NCBI GenBank assembly: GCA_017535785.1
Contig: JAFXTN010000009.1
Span: 103,380-167,379 of the forward strand
Direction of reading: 5' to 3'
Origin: Butyrivibrio sp.
GTDB lineage: Bacteria; Bacillota; Clostridia; Lachnospirales; Lachnospiraceae
DNA: 64,000 bases
Part shown: one piece after another, positions 53,303 through 61,749 of the stretch
How the letters are laid out: each line of letters starts with the position of its first letter
Position numbering within the stretch: position 1 is the first letter of the stretch
The notes under the pieces: generated by a model
Seen by the model: only the letters and a program-made list of their open reading frames with translations
Databases searched by the model: none
What the model was told of the DNA's origin: nothing
Translations under genes and position numbers: made by a program

Positions 53303-54766
53303 TTGAAAATGATAGTTCTTTATTTGGCCATTCCGGCGAGCGTGCTCATTATATGGCTTTTGTCAAAAGATTATGAGCTTCCGCCCGGAATGGAAGAGAC
53401 GGGGATATCCCGTGAAGTCTTGAAGATCTCTCTTTTTATCTTTAATAAGCTTTTTAAAAACAAGATGTCTTTTGCCGGAGAAAAGGTAAGAGGATATCTG
53501 AAGACATTAAATGATAAGAGAGATATTGAGAGAGTCGAAACTGAATACTACATAAGAAAAATAAGCATAGTGATACTGATGGCGCTTGCGGGGAGCTTTT
53601 TGTCCATTCTTATGTACGCAAGCCAGGGCTCGTCGGAGAAGCTTATTGAAGGCAAAGAGCTTCAAAGAAATAACGACGGAGACGGAGAATATACCGCGCA
53701 TCTGATCGCAAACGACGAATCCGGAAATGAACTTGGAAGGTATGACATACCTGTAAAAGAGAGGATTTATACAAAGGAGGAGACGGACGCGTTGTTTGAG
53801 ACAGCGTCAAAAGAGCTTGAAAGGGTGATCCTTTTGGAGAATGAATCTCTTGATAAGGTGGAGACAGATCTTTCTCTTCCGGAAAAGCTGCCCGGTTATC
53901 CGTTTATCATCTCGTGGAGCATGGATGACTATGAGCTTATCCATTACGACGGAAGGCTAGAAAAAGATCTTGTGCCTAAAGAGGGAAAGCTGGTTACGCT
54001 CACGGCGAAGTACAGGTATGGCGACTACAGATATATTCAGGAGCTATGCGCTAATCTTGTACCGAGGGAGCTTTCGCCGGGTGAGCAGGTATATGAAAGT
54101 CTAAGGCTGCTCATCAAGCAACGAGACGAAGAGGCTGTGAATGACGAAAACATTGAGCTTCCGGAAGATGTAGAGGGAAAGAATGTAAGCTGGAGCGAGC
54201 ATGTTGAAGATAACAGTTTGATGATACTTATCATCACGCTGATAGGCGGTGCTGCATCGTATGTACTTAGAGACAAGGAGCTGAAAAGAGGGATCGAAAA
54301 CCGGTCGATGCAAATGCTTAGTGATTATCCGCAGCTTGTTTCGAGATTAGCGTTATATCTAGGGGCGGGAATGACAATGAGGAACATCTTTGAAAAGCTC
54401 GGCAGTAACTATGTGGGCAAGCGGAAACAAGGAGCGCCTCAGAGGTATGTGTATGAAGAAATTTTAAGAACTGTAAGAGAGATGGCAGCAGGAGTCCCCG
54501 AGGCTTTGGCTTATGAGAATTTCGGCCTGCGTTGCCAGAACAGGGAATATACAAGATTAAGCACGCTTCTTTCCCAGAACCTTAGAAAGGGAAACAGCGA
54601 GATGCTGAATATTCTTCAAGAGGAGTCAAAGAAAGCTTTTGAAGAGAGGATGGACAAAGTACGCAAGATTGGAGAAGAGGCAGGAACAAGGCTTCTTTTA
54701 CCAATGATAATGATGCTGGTGATTGTCATGGTGATCATTATGATCCCGGCATACATGTCATTTTAA
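53303..54766 (+). CDS. TadC-like platform protein with large extracytoplasmic insertion
   Basis: A 487-residue protein. The C-terminal ~150 residues are a TadC-type F domain (SMQMLSDYPQLVSRLALYLG, GAGMTMRNIFEKLG, REYTRLSTLLSQNLRKGNSEM) ending in a membrane segment. Unlike usual TadC (~300 residues), the region between the second membrane segment (~90-105) and the third (~306-324) holds about 200 residues of mixed charged and beta-like sequence, including KLPGYPFIISWSMDDYELIHY. By the membrane topology it should be outside the membrane. TTG is chosen as start since AAAGGA is 5 bases upstream; an ATG six bases later is possible. It follows the TadB gene by 13 bases. Confidence 0.8.
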   Translation: MKMIVLYLAIPASVLIIWLLSKDYELPPGMEETGISREVLKISLFIFNKLFKNKMSFAGEKVRGYLKTLNDKRDIERVETEYYIRKISIVILMALAGSFLSILMYASQGSSEKLIEGKELQRNNDGDGEYTAHLIANDESGNELGRYDIPVKERIYTKEETDALFETASKELERVILLENESLDKVETDLSLPEKLPGYPFIISWSMDDYELIHYDGRLEKDLVPKEGKLVTLTAKYRYGDYRYIQELCANLVPRELSPGEQVYESLRLLIKQRDEEAVNDENIELPEDVEGKNVSWSEHVEDNSLMILIITLIGGAASYVLRDKELKRGIENRSMQMLSDYPQLVSRLALYLGAGMTMRNIFEKLGSNYVGKRKQGAPQRYVYEEILRTVREMAAGVPEALAYENFGLRCQNREYTRLSTLLSQNLRKGNSEMLNILQEESKKAFEERMDKVRKIGEEAGTRLLLPMIMMLVIVMVIIMIPAYMSF

Positions 54767-54801
54767 AAAATCAATTTAAGAGAAAAGAAAGAAGGAAAAA
54801 T

Positions 54802-55020
54802 ATGAATCAATTAAAAGAAAAAACAAAAAATCTCGGAAGAGGAATCGTAAATGCAGTGAAGGGTTTTTGGAATGATGAATCCGGAATGGGAACAGTTGAG
54901 GTTATTCTGATCATCGTTGTTCTTATCGGACTTGTAATTGTATTTAAGCAGCAGATCGCCGGAATTGTGGAAGATGTATTTAAGTCTATCAAAGAAGACA
55001 CCCATATCATCACGGGTTAA
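54802..55020 (+). CDS. Flp-type (type IVb) major pilin precursor
   Basis: A 72-residue prepilin. A positively charged leader (MNQLKEKTKNLGRGIV) ends at Gly28. The mature protein would begin MGTVEVILIIVVLIGLVIVF, with the Glu at position +5 that is conserved in type IV pilins, followed by a single hydrophobic helix and a short charged tail. Processing is expected by one of the two prepilin peptidases in the cluster. AGAAGGAAAAAT precedes the ATG. Its short mature length (~44 residues) is typical for Flp pilins. Confidence 0.88.
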   Translation: MNQLKEKTKNLGRGIVNAVKGFWNDESGMGTVEVILIIVVLIGLVIVFKQQIAGIVEDVFKSIKEDTHIITG

Positions 55021-56443
55021 TGGATACTCCACAGTTTTCTTATCCCTGTCGATAACAATAATCCTGTCTCTGATCTTGGCGCTTTATCAAGGCGCCAGGA
55101 TAGGGGCGGTGAAAATGAAGACGGAATGTGTTGCGGATATTTCCATGAACTCGATTCTGGCAGAGTACAACAGGGAATTATTCGACAGATACTCGCTTCT
55201 TATGGTTGAAACATCCTATGGAAGCGGCAATCATTCAATAACCAATACCGAGGAGCATCTGAGAAATTATGTGCAAAAGAATTTTTCAAGAAGCTTAGAG
55301 GGAAGGATAAGGAATGCGCAAACCATGACGTCTGCTTATTGCAGAGATGCAAGGATAACAGGAACCTCTTTTGCAAGTGACAATAACGGAGCTGTTTTGA
55401 ACAGGCAGATCTTGGCTTATATGAAGGCTGAACCAATTGAACACGCATTATTTGAAGCTGAAGAGAACACCAAAAGGTTGCAGGATGCGGGTTTTGACAC
55501 AACCGATGTCGAGGAGATGGCAAGAGCCAATCAAGAGGAAATAGATTCTATAGAGCTTCCGACGTACATTAACGAGGATGGTGAGGAAGAGGAGATGAGC
55601 CTTGCAAATCCGGCTGATGAAGTCAATTCCCAGAAGGGAGTCGGAGTATTGAATCTGGCTGCCGGAGGCCGATATGAGATATCAGGGGCTTATGCAAACT
55701 TAAACGAATATAGTTCTCACAGAAGCAAGAATAAGGGAACAGGACTAAATGACAGATGCGAAATATCCGCGCTGGATAAACTCCTTCTTGAGCAGTACTA
55801 CTTTGAAAAGTGCGGAAGATATGGAGGCGAGCTTGATGGATCTCTTTTGAAATATGAGCTTGAATATCTTTGCTACGGAGAAAATTCCGATTGGAAAAAT
55901 CTGGAGAAGATGGCCGAGACGTTATTGTTTTGGCGTGAAGCCTCGAATCTGGCGTACATCTTAACGAGCTCCGGTAAGAAGAGCGCAGCGGAAGCGGCGG
56001 CGACAGCGATAACTGTGGTTCTTATGGTTCCTGAGCTTGAAGAACTGGTAAAGTACTCAATTCTTCTGGCATGGACATTTGCCGAGAGTATTTCAGACAT
56101 ATCGATCCTTCTCGGAGGCGGACGCGTTCCGCTTTTTAAAAGTGATGATACATGGCAATTGGGATTTTGGGAGATGCTTGGATTTAGAAATAATCTGGGA
56201 AAAAGAGATTGCGGCTCCGGTCTGTATTATAAGGACTATCTAAGGATCAGGCTTCTTATGACAAGCCATGAAGATAAGACTAAAAGACTTATGGACATAA
56301 TCGAAATGGACATAAGACTTACGCCCGGCAACGGTTCTTTTATGATAGATCACTGTCTTGATACTTTTTGCGGAGAGATCACTGTCGGAACAAGCTATGG
56401 ATACGAGACCAAAATAGAAAGGGTATACGGTTATGAAGAATAG
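54974..56443 (+). CDS. DUF5702-like Tad-cluster surface protein
   Basis: A ~489-residue protein with a pilin-like entry: a short basic leader (SKKTPISSRVNG) then YSTVFLSLSITIILSLILAL, a hydrophobic helix as in DUF5702 proteins of Gram-positive Tad loci. The remaining ~440 residues are extracytoplasmic, mainly helical (for example NSILAEYNRELFDRYSLLMV) with a hydrophobic stretch around residues ~340-385. No ATG/GTG/TTG lies between the pilin stop and the hydrophobic helix in this frame, so the start is taken as the ATG at 54974, inside the pilin gene. An earlier ATG at 54938 is possible. Probably a minor pilin or assembly factor; function inferred from context. Confidence 0.72.
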   Translation: MYLSLSKKTPISSRVNGYSTVFLSLSITIILSLILALYQGARIGAVKMKTECVADISMNSILAEYNRELFDRYSLLMVETSYGSGNHSITNTEEHLRNYVQKNFSRSLEGRIRNAQTMTSAYCRDARITGTSFASDNNGAVLNRQILAYMKAEPIEHALFEAEENTKRLQDAGFDTTDVEEMARANQEEIDSIELPTYINEDGEEEEMSLANPADEVNSQKGVGVLNLAAGGRYEISGAYANLNEYSSHRSKNKGTGLNDRCEISALDKLLLEQYYFEKCGRYGGELDGSLLKYELEYLCYGENSDWKNLEKMAETLLFWREASNLAYILTSSGKKSAAEAAATAITVVLMVPELEELVKYSILLAWTFAESISDISILLGGGRVPLFKSDDTWQLGFWEMLGFRNNLGKRDCGSGLYYKDYLRIRLLMTSHEDKTKRLMDIIEMDIRLTPGNGSFMIDHCLDTFCGEITVGTSYGYETKIERVYGYEE

Positions 56444-57338
56444 TCCGGGGGCAGATAAAGGCACTTCTTTTGTAAAAAAGTCTTTGTACAAAATAATAAA
56501 ACGATCGTTTTTCCGGGCGACAGGAAGGAAAGAAGTGTCTCTAACTGCTTCCATGACTGTGGAATCATCGATCGCATTACCTCTTTTTATTTTCTTTTTT
56601 GCAAATATTCTGGTGATGTTTAATATCATCAAGGTTCAATCGGATCTTGAAGCTGCACTCCATCAAGCGGGAAACAGGATATGCCTTATCTCGTATGACG
56701 AGAGGGAGGCGGCGGAGACCTTTGTAAAAGATACGGGAGGCATAGACTTTGCAGCAGGAGTTGCCTCGATTTTTTATGCCAAAGAGCTTGTTCATGAGTA
56801 TCTTGGTGAGGGAATAGATAAGAGCTGCGTTACAGATGGTTTCTCCGGTATGTCTTTTAGGAACTCAAGAGTGATGGCGGGTAACGATATTGTGGATATC
56901 GTCGTGGATTACAAGATCCATCCGCTTATCTCGCTGATAGGTTTCAAAGAGTTTCCTGTTGAAGGAAGATATTACGGGCATGCATGGACCGGATATGACA
57001 TAACAGGAGAGGGAGGAAGCGAACGACCCGAAGAGGAGATGGTCTATGTAACGGAGCATGGAGAAGTCTATCACAGGGATATCAATTGCAAGCATTTAAA
57101 ACTTAGTATCCATACGATAAATTACGAATCCCTAAAAAATGCAAGAAATGCAGATAGAGGAAAATACTACGCCTGCGAGTACTGTGCCAAGAGAATTTCG
57201 GGTGGAAGTGTTTTCATAACAGACTACGGAGACAGATATCACAGCACTGTTTCCTGTCCGGGGCTTAAGAGGAAGATATATACGATCCCTATTTCCGAAG
57301 TTGGCGGAAGGCCGCCGTGTAGCAGCTGTGGGAGGTGA
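56433..57338 (+). CDS. TadE-like pseudopilin with duplicated His/Cys motif
   Basis: A 301-residue protein. A basic N-terminal region leads into EVSLTASMTVESSIALPLF, a TadE-type class III signal with the conserved Glu, then a single membrane helix. Residues ~75-200 form an extracytoplasmic domain. Residues 204-301 hold two copies of one motif: first YHRDINCKHLK with CEYC (His214, Cys219, Cys248, Cys251), then YHSTVSCPGLK with CSSC (His270, Cys275, Cys296, Cys299). Each copy gives one His and three Cys, suggesting metal binding. It overlaps the preceding gene by 11 bases and the following peptidase frame closely. The metal-binding idea is inference. Confidence 0.78.
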   Translation: MKNSPGADKGTSFVKKSLYKIIKRSFFRATGRKEVSLTASMTVESSIALPLFIFFFANILVMFNIIKVQSDLEAALHQAGNRICLISYDEREAAETFVKDTGGIDFAAGVASIFYAKELVHEYLGEGIDKSCVTDGFSGMSFRNSRVMAGNDIVDIVVDYKIHPLISLIGFKEFPVEGRYYGHAWTGYDITGEGGSERPEEEMVYVTEHGEVYHRDINCKHLKLSIHTINYESLKNARNADRGKYYACEYCAKRISGGSVFITDYGDRYHSTVSCPGLKRKIYTIPISEVGGRPPCSSCGR

Positions 57339-57340
57339 AA

Positions 57341-57772
57341 ATGATTATTTATATATTGATGTTTATTTTTATGTTTGTGCTTTCGGTTCAAGACATAAGA
57401 AACAGGGAGATTTCCGCAAAACTACTTATGATATGCGCGGTTATATCAATTTCCGGAGCGGTGATAGGAATACTTAGCAATAATATGAGCATTATTGATG
57501 TTGCGATTTCTCTTTTGCCCGGAGCAGGCTTATTATTGCTTTCCTTTGTGACAAGGCAGCAGATAGGATATGGCGACGGACTCATCGCGCTGATCTTGGG
57601 ACCGGCGCTTGGGATTGAGATCTTGATAATAGGGTTAATGGCAGCGTTCTTTGGAAGCGGAGTTTTTTCTTTGATTCTTCTTGCTGTAAAAAAGGCAAAG
57701 AGAAAGAGCAGAATTCCGTTTGTGCCATTTATCACTCTGGGAACGGTGGTGGCTTACTTTGCGACGATTTAA
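57341..57772 (+). CDS. Second prepilin peptidase (A24, CpaA/TadV-like)
   Basis: A 143-residue membrane aspartic protease. The catalytic Asp residues are Asp18 in VLSVQDIRNREIS and Asp79 in QIGYGDGLIAL, the full GxGD motif. Hydrophobic segments fill the rest. ATG after GGGAGG at 5-base spacing is preferred to a GTG six bases earlier that overlaps the previous stop codon. A second A24 peptidase in one Tad cluster suggests separate processing of the Flp pilin and the TadE-like pseudopilins. Confidence 0.85.
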   Translation: MIIYILMFIFMFVLSVQDIRNREISAKLLMICAVISISGAVIGILSNNMSIIDVAISLLPGAGLLLLSFVTRQQIGYGDGLIALILGPALGIEILIIGLMAAFFGSGVFSLILLAVKKAKRKSRIPFVPFITLGTVVAYFATI

Positions 57773-58214
57773 AGGATATATGACGCTGGAGGCGTCACTT
57801 GTTGTCCCGATGATAATTTGTGTATTTGCGCTTTTTATCTACTTTTCCTACTACTTATACGGAAGATGCATCTTGTCGCAGGATACGTATATTTTGGCTT
57901 TTAGAGCTTCGATATCTTCGGAAGACGCCAACTTGGTTGTTTCAGAAAAAGAAGAAAGAGTTCTGGGGAAGAAGTATTTTGGAGCGAAAAAGCCTGTTAT
58001 AAGCGTGACTGCATCCGGAAAAGATATCAGAGTTTTGGGAAATACTGCGGTCAGAAGCAGAGCCATGGGAAGATATTTTTTAAAGCCAAAGAGCGGATGG
58101 GAATATGAGGCAGCAGGAAAGGCTAGAAAACTTGAGCAGGTAGACCATATCAGGATGGTCAAAAGAGTAAAGGATATTGGAAAGAACCTACTAAACAGGA
58201 AGGATAAACCATAA
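57759..58214 (+). CDS. TadE-like pseudopilin (small)
   Basis: A 151-residue protein with a short basic leader MRRFKG followed by YMTLEASLVVPMIICVFALF. Cleavage after the Gly puts Glu at +5, as in TadE/TadF pseudopilins. About 100 extracytoplasmic residues follow (charged, no Cys pairs). Translation is taken from TTG, since GGTGGTGG is spaced 6 to 8 bases before it and this yields a normal leader; longer frames upstream would give an atypical leader. It overlaps the peptidase gene by 14 bases, and the FHA gene's ATG overlaps its stop codon. Confidence 0.75.
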   Translation: MRRFKGYMTLEASLVVPMIICVFALFIYFSYYLYGRCILSQDTYILAFRASISSEDANLVVSEKEERVLGKKYFGAKKPVISVTASGKDIRVLGNTAVRSRAMGRYFLKPKSGWEYEAAGKARKLEQVDHIRMVKRVKDIGKNLLNRKDKP

Positions 58215-59587
58215 TGGAACATAGATATTACAGAGATTTAAAGCATAGTTATGTGATAGTGGATATAAAAGAAGAGGATGGAGAAGGCAGTTTTAGGTAT
58301 CAGCTTAAGGTCTTGGAAGGAAAGCGCGTAAAAAAGCTGCTTCCATGTAGCCTGAGACAGATAAATGATGAGCGCTTTTTATATTATGACGTAACTTCGA
58401 TGGTGAGCATGGAAGATAGATTTGCGGTAAAGAAAATGAATTATGAGCAGGTCAGGGCTCTTTTGACAGATATGAAAGAAATGTTTGAGAGCATGTCGGA
58501 GTTTCTGCTTGGAGAAGAGGGAATAGTCTTTGAAGCGGGAAGCGTGTTTACGGGATTGTCATCGGATGAATTTGGATTTATGTTCTTTCCTTATTCAGAC
58601 AACAACCCCGGATTTTCAGGCTTTTGCGAGCAGCTGTTGGAGTATGTTGATTACGAGGATGACAGGGCGTCAACGCTTGTTTATGAACTTTGCGACAGGG
58701 CAAAAGATGAAGGAGCTATGATCATCGGTGTCATAGATAGTGTTCTCGGAGCCGATGAAGAACCGGAAAAGCCGGAACCTGTCATCGAGGAAAAAGAGAT
58801 TTATCCATATGATCACGATGATTATATATATGAAGATACAGATGAGGAAGATGAACCGGAAACGGGTCGAAGGATGAGGATGAGCAAAGAGACCTTCAGC
58901 GGAAAAGGACAGATTCTTTTTGCGATCCTTTTTGCATGTGTTATCGCCGCGGTTACATATATAAGAATGAACTATATCCTTTCGGAGGAGGAGAATCTTT
59001 TGTCCATGGGGATAATGCTCGTGTCCGGAATTACCGGAGTGGTGGCTTTTATATCAGGAGCAAGGGCGATGAGAAAAGCAAGAGAAGATTTCAGAAAAGG
59101 GAAAAAGCATGATGTAGAGGAAGAGTATACGGATGATCAATATGATGACAGTAATGATGCCGATTATGATTATATGTATAAGAATCCTATTAGGATAACT
59201 TCTTCTTTTAAAACCGACAGTACCGCGAAAAAGAAAGCGGAAGCTGCCGACATGAAGGGCGAAGATACTATGGTCCTTGATTGCGACGAGGATGAGAATA
59301 TGACTCTTTACAGTAGAAACCTGGACAAGACCGTAAGGATAAGCCTTGATAAGTTGCCTATTGTAATAGGAAAAATGGAAGGTTGCGTTGATAAGATAAT
59401 AAGCGATATGAGTGTATCCAGGATCCATTGTAAGTTTATAAATGACGGAAACCGTATAGCGCTTATGGATCTTGGGTCCACCAACGGTACATTTAAAAAC
59501 GGCGTCAGACTTTCTCCGAAAGAAAAGAATTATATAGAAGAAGGAGATGAGATAAAAATCGGAAGAGTGTGTTTTGATTGCAGATAG
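58214..59587 (+). CDS. DUF6382-like and FHA-domain membrane protein
   Basis: A 457-residue protein. Residues 1-~180 match what I recall as DUF6382, found before FHA domains in Clostridia (SYVIVDIKEED, LPCSLRQINDERFLYYDVTS). Two hydrophobic segments at about 234-254 and 262-282 follow an acidic stretch, and another acidic linker precedes the FHA domain at ~375-457. The FHA core is intact: VIGKMEGCVD, SVSRIHCKF and DLGSTNGTFKNG, the residues that bind phosphothreonine. It is the last gene of the Tad cluster, pointing to regulation of the pilus by Ser/Thr phosphorylation; no kinase gene is visible here. Confidence 0.82.
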   Translation: MEHRYYRDLKHSYVIVDIKEEDGEGSFRYQLKVLEGKRVKKLLPCSLRQINDERFLYYDVTSMVSMEDRFAVKKMNYEQVRALLTDMKEMFESMSEFLLGEEGIVFEAGSVFTGLSSDEFGFMFFPYSDNNPGFSGFCEQLLEYVDYEDDRASTLVYELCDRAKDEGAMIIGVIDSVLGADEEPEKPEPVIEEKEIYPYDHDDYIYEDTDEEDEPETGRRMRMSKETFSGKGQILFAILFACVIAAVTYIRMNYILSEEENLLSMGIMLVSGITGVVAFISGARAMRKAREDFRKGKKHDVEEEYTDDQYDDSNDADYDYMYKNPIRITSSFKTDSTAKKKAEAADMKGEDTMVLDCDEDENMTLYSRNLDKTVRISLDKLPIVIGKMEGCVDKIISDMSVSRIHCKFINDGNRIALMDLGSTNGTFKNGVRLSPKEKNYIEEGDEIKIGRVCFDCR

Positions 59588-59645
59588 GTTCTATCATCGC
59601 CGTATAAATATGATATAATACCCTTAACCGGTTGGAGGGGTTCTC

Positions 59646-60653
59646 ATGAAGATTAATATCTATTACGGCGGAAGAGGGATAATTGACGATCCCACTTTGT
59701 GCGTAATCTCACAGATCACTACAGTTTTAAATGAGCTTAATGTCAAAGTCCAGCAGTACAATCTATATGAGCAGAGAAACGGTATTACCGCGCTTCCCAA
59801 TACGCTTAAGGATGCAGACGGTATTATTCTTGCGTCTACCGTAGAATGGTACGGAGTCGGAGGATATATGATGCAGTTTCTTGACGCGTGCTGGCTCTAT
59901 GGAGATAAAGATAAGATAAAGAGCATATACATGGCACCTGTTGTTATGTCTACAACTCACGGAGAGCGAGAGGGCATGATGAGCCTTGCTTCTGCGTGGG
60001 AGATGCTTGGCGGTATGGTGTGTGATGGTATATGTGGTTACATAGCCGATACTACAAGGCTTGAGAACAGCCCCGAATATACAAAGGTAATTGAGAAAAA
60101 GACTGAGAATCTGTACAGGACCATCAATCAGAAGATGTCAGTTCTTCCCGCAAGCAATCAGGCTGTTATAAATAAGGTTTCGATTGCAAAGAGCATGGAT
60201 CTTACACCCCAAGAGTCTGAGCAGCTTTCGGAGTATGCATCTGATGATAAGTTTGTTCGCAAGCAGAAGGAAGATCTTCAGGAGCTTGCAAGCATCTTCA
60301 GAGATAAGATGGGAGACGATTCGACATCGGGAAGCTCTGATGAGTATATAAAGATACTTAAAAAGAACTTTACTCCCGTTGCAGGAATAAAGGCTAAGTT
60401 TAAGGTTGCTTTTTCTGACAATGCCAAGCTTAAACCGGTCATCATAGATGTTGATAACAGCAGATGTGAGTGCAGGACGGGAGACGACGGAGAATGTGAT
60501 GTTGTGATCACGTCTGAGCAGAAGATATTTGAGGAGATATTGGACGGACGCGTTACATTCCAGAGAGCATTTATGGATGGAAGTGTAAAGATGAAGGGCG
60601 ATTTCAAGCTTCTTAGAAGTATGGACCAGCTCTTTGCGCTTAAGTCCGAGTGA
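59646..60653 (+). CDS. Flavodoxin-like and SCP2 sterol-binding-domain fusion protein
   Basis: A 335-residue soluble protein. Residues 1-~165 are a flavodoxin/NADPH-dependent FMN-reductase-like fold (INIYYGGRG, DADGIILASTVEWYGVGGYM, APVVMSTTHGEREGMMSL). Residues ~235-335 resemble an SCP2 lipid-binding domain (AKFKVAFSDNAKLKPVIIDV, DVVITSEQKIFEEILDGRVTFQRAFMDGSVKMKGDFKLL). Such fusions are common in Clostridia, but the function is unknown. A TTGGAGGGG site precedes the ATG. The short leader carries TATAAT at 59613, so it likely has its own promoter. Confidence 0.82.
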   Translation: MKINIYYGGRGIIDDPTLCVISQITTVLNELNVKVQQYNLYEQRNGITALPNTLKDADGIILASTVEWYGVGGYMMQFLDACWLYGDKDKIKSIYMAPVVMSTTHGEREGMMSLASAWEMLGGMVCDGICGYIADTTRLENSPEYTKVIEKKTENLYRTINQKMSVLPASNQAVINKVSIAKSMDLTPQESEQLSEYASDDKFVRKQKEDLQELASIFRDKMGDDSTSGSSDEYIKILKKNFTPVAGIKAKFKVAFSDNAKLKPVIIDVDNSRCECRTGDDGECDVVITSEQKIFEEILDGRVTFQRAFMDGSVKMKGDFKLLRSMDQLFALKSE

Positions 60654-60672
60654 CCGAATAAAGATTACAGAT

Positions 60673-61329
60673 ATGACAGATACACAGAACAGAGATTATA
60701 ATAACGTCGACGATTTTTGGAATAAGCAGGCGCAAATATACAAAACGGCTTATGTAAGCATAGCTATCCTTGCTATCAACGTTTTGGTATTTTTGGCCTG
60801 TCTTGTTAATGCATCAATAGTTGATGCGGGAGCATTGATAACCGAGGCGGTCCTTTTCGGAAAAGAATGGTATAGGATCATAACAGCCATGTTTCTTCAT
60901 GCTGATATGGAACACATTCTTTCCAACATGCTGATGCTCGTTCTCGCCGGAGGAATTGTTGAAAAGCATGCCGGACACCTGTATTATGGGATTATGTTTT
61001 TTGCATCGGGGATTGTGGGCAATGTGCTTAGCATGATGTATGAGGTCGCGGCACAGATATCCAGATATTCCCTAGGCGCAAGCGGTGGAACAATGGGTAT
61101 AGTCGGATACCTTGCATTCTGGATCTTCGCCAATAAAAAGGGCGTATCCAAAAACAAGAACCTTCTATTAAGAATGATATTTCTGTCAGTATTTATAATT
61201 GAATCATGCTTTTTGCAGGAGGGCGCAAACACGATCGCACACCTGGGCGGATTCATAACAGGATTTATATTGGGATACATCAGAATAGTTATAATGAACA
61301 ACAACAAAGACATGGAGGGATTGATATAA
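60673..61329 (+). CDS. Rhomboid family intramembrane serine protease
   Basis: A 218-residue membrane protein with about six segments. The catalytic Ser is in SLGASGGTMGIVG (GxSG) and the catalytic His in NTIAHLGGFITGFILG. The L1 loop motif appears as EWYRIITAMFLHADMEHILSNM. Such proteases cut membrane-anchored proteins. The start after ACAGAT has a weak ribosome-binding site. The HIT gene's ATG overlaps its stop codon. Confidence 0.92.
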   Translation: MTDTQNRDYNNVDDFWNKQAQIYKTAYVSIAILAINVLVFLACLVNASIVDAGALITEAVLFGKEWYRIITAMFLHADMEHILSNMLMLVLAGGIVEKHAGHLYYGIMFFASGIVGNVLSMMYEVAAQISRYSLGASGGTMGIVGYLAFWIFANKKGVSKNKNLLLRMIFLSVFIIESCFLQEGANTIAHLGGFITGFILGYIRIVIMNNNKDMEGLI

Positions 61330-61736
61330 TGAGTGACTGCATTTTTTGTAAGATCGCAAACGGAGAGATTCCCAGTAATACAATATATGAGGATGATGAT
61401 TTCAGAGTGATCCTTGATCTTGGTCCTGCGACTAAGGGACATGCGCTTGTGCTTCCCAAGAAGCATTATGCCGATCTTTTTGAGATTCCCGAGGAGATTG
61501 TGGCAGGAGCTGTTAAGGTTGCCAAGAAGGTTGCCGGGATTATGAAAGAAAAGCTTGGATGCGACGGACTGAATCTTGTTCAGAACAACGGAGAAGCTGC
61601 AGGTCAGACTGTTATGCATTTCCACCTTCATATCATTCCCAGATACAAGGACGACGGACAGCATATTTTGTGGAAGCCTACCAGTCCTACTGCGGAAGAG
61701 CTCGTAGAGATCAAGAATATTATCACTAATGCATAA
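61329..61736 (+). CDS. HIT family nucleotide hydrolase/transferase
   Basis: A 135-residue HINT-like protein with the histidine-triad motif HFHLHIIPR and the N-terminal CIFCKIANGEIP. Such proteins hydrolyse adenosine phosphoramidates and related nucleotides. The start overlaps the previous stop codon (TAATG). CxxC in the N-terminus could bind zinc together with conserved His residues, as in some members. Confidence 0.94.
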   Translation: MSDCIFCKIANGEIPSNTIYEDDDFRVILDLGPATKGHALVLPKKHYADLFEIPEEIVAGAVKVAKKVAGIMKEKLGCDGLNLVQNNGEAAGQTVMHFHLHIIPRYKDDGQHILWKPTSPTAEELVEIKNIITNA

Positions 61737-61749
61737 TGGGAGTTTGTAA

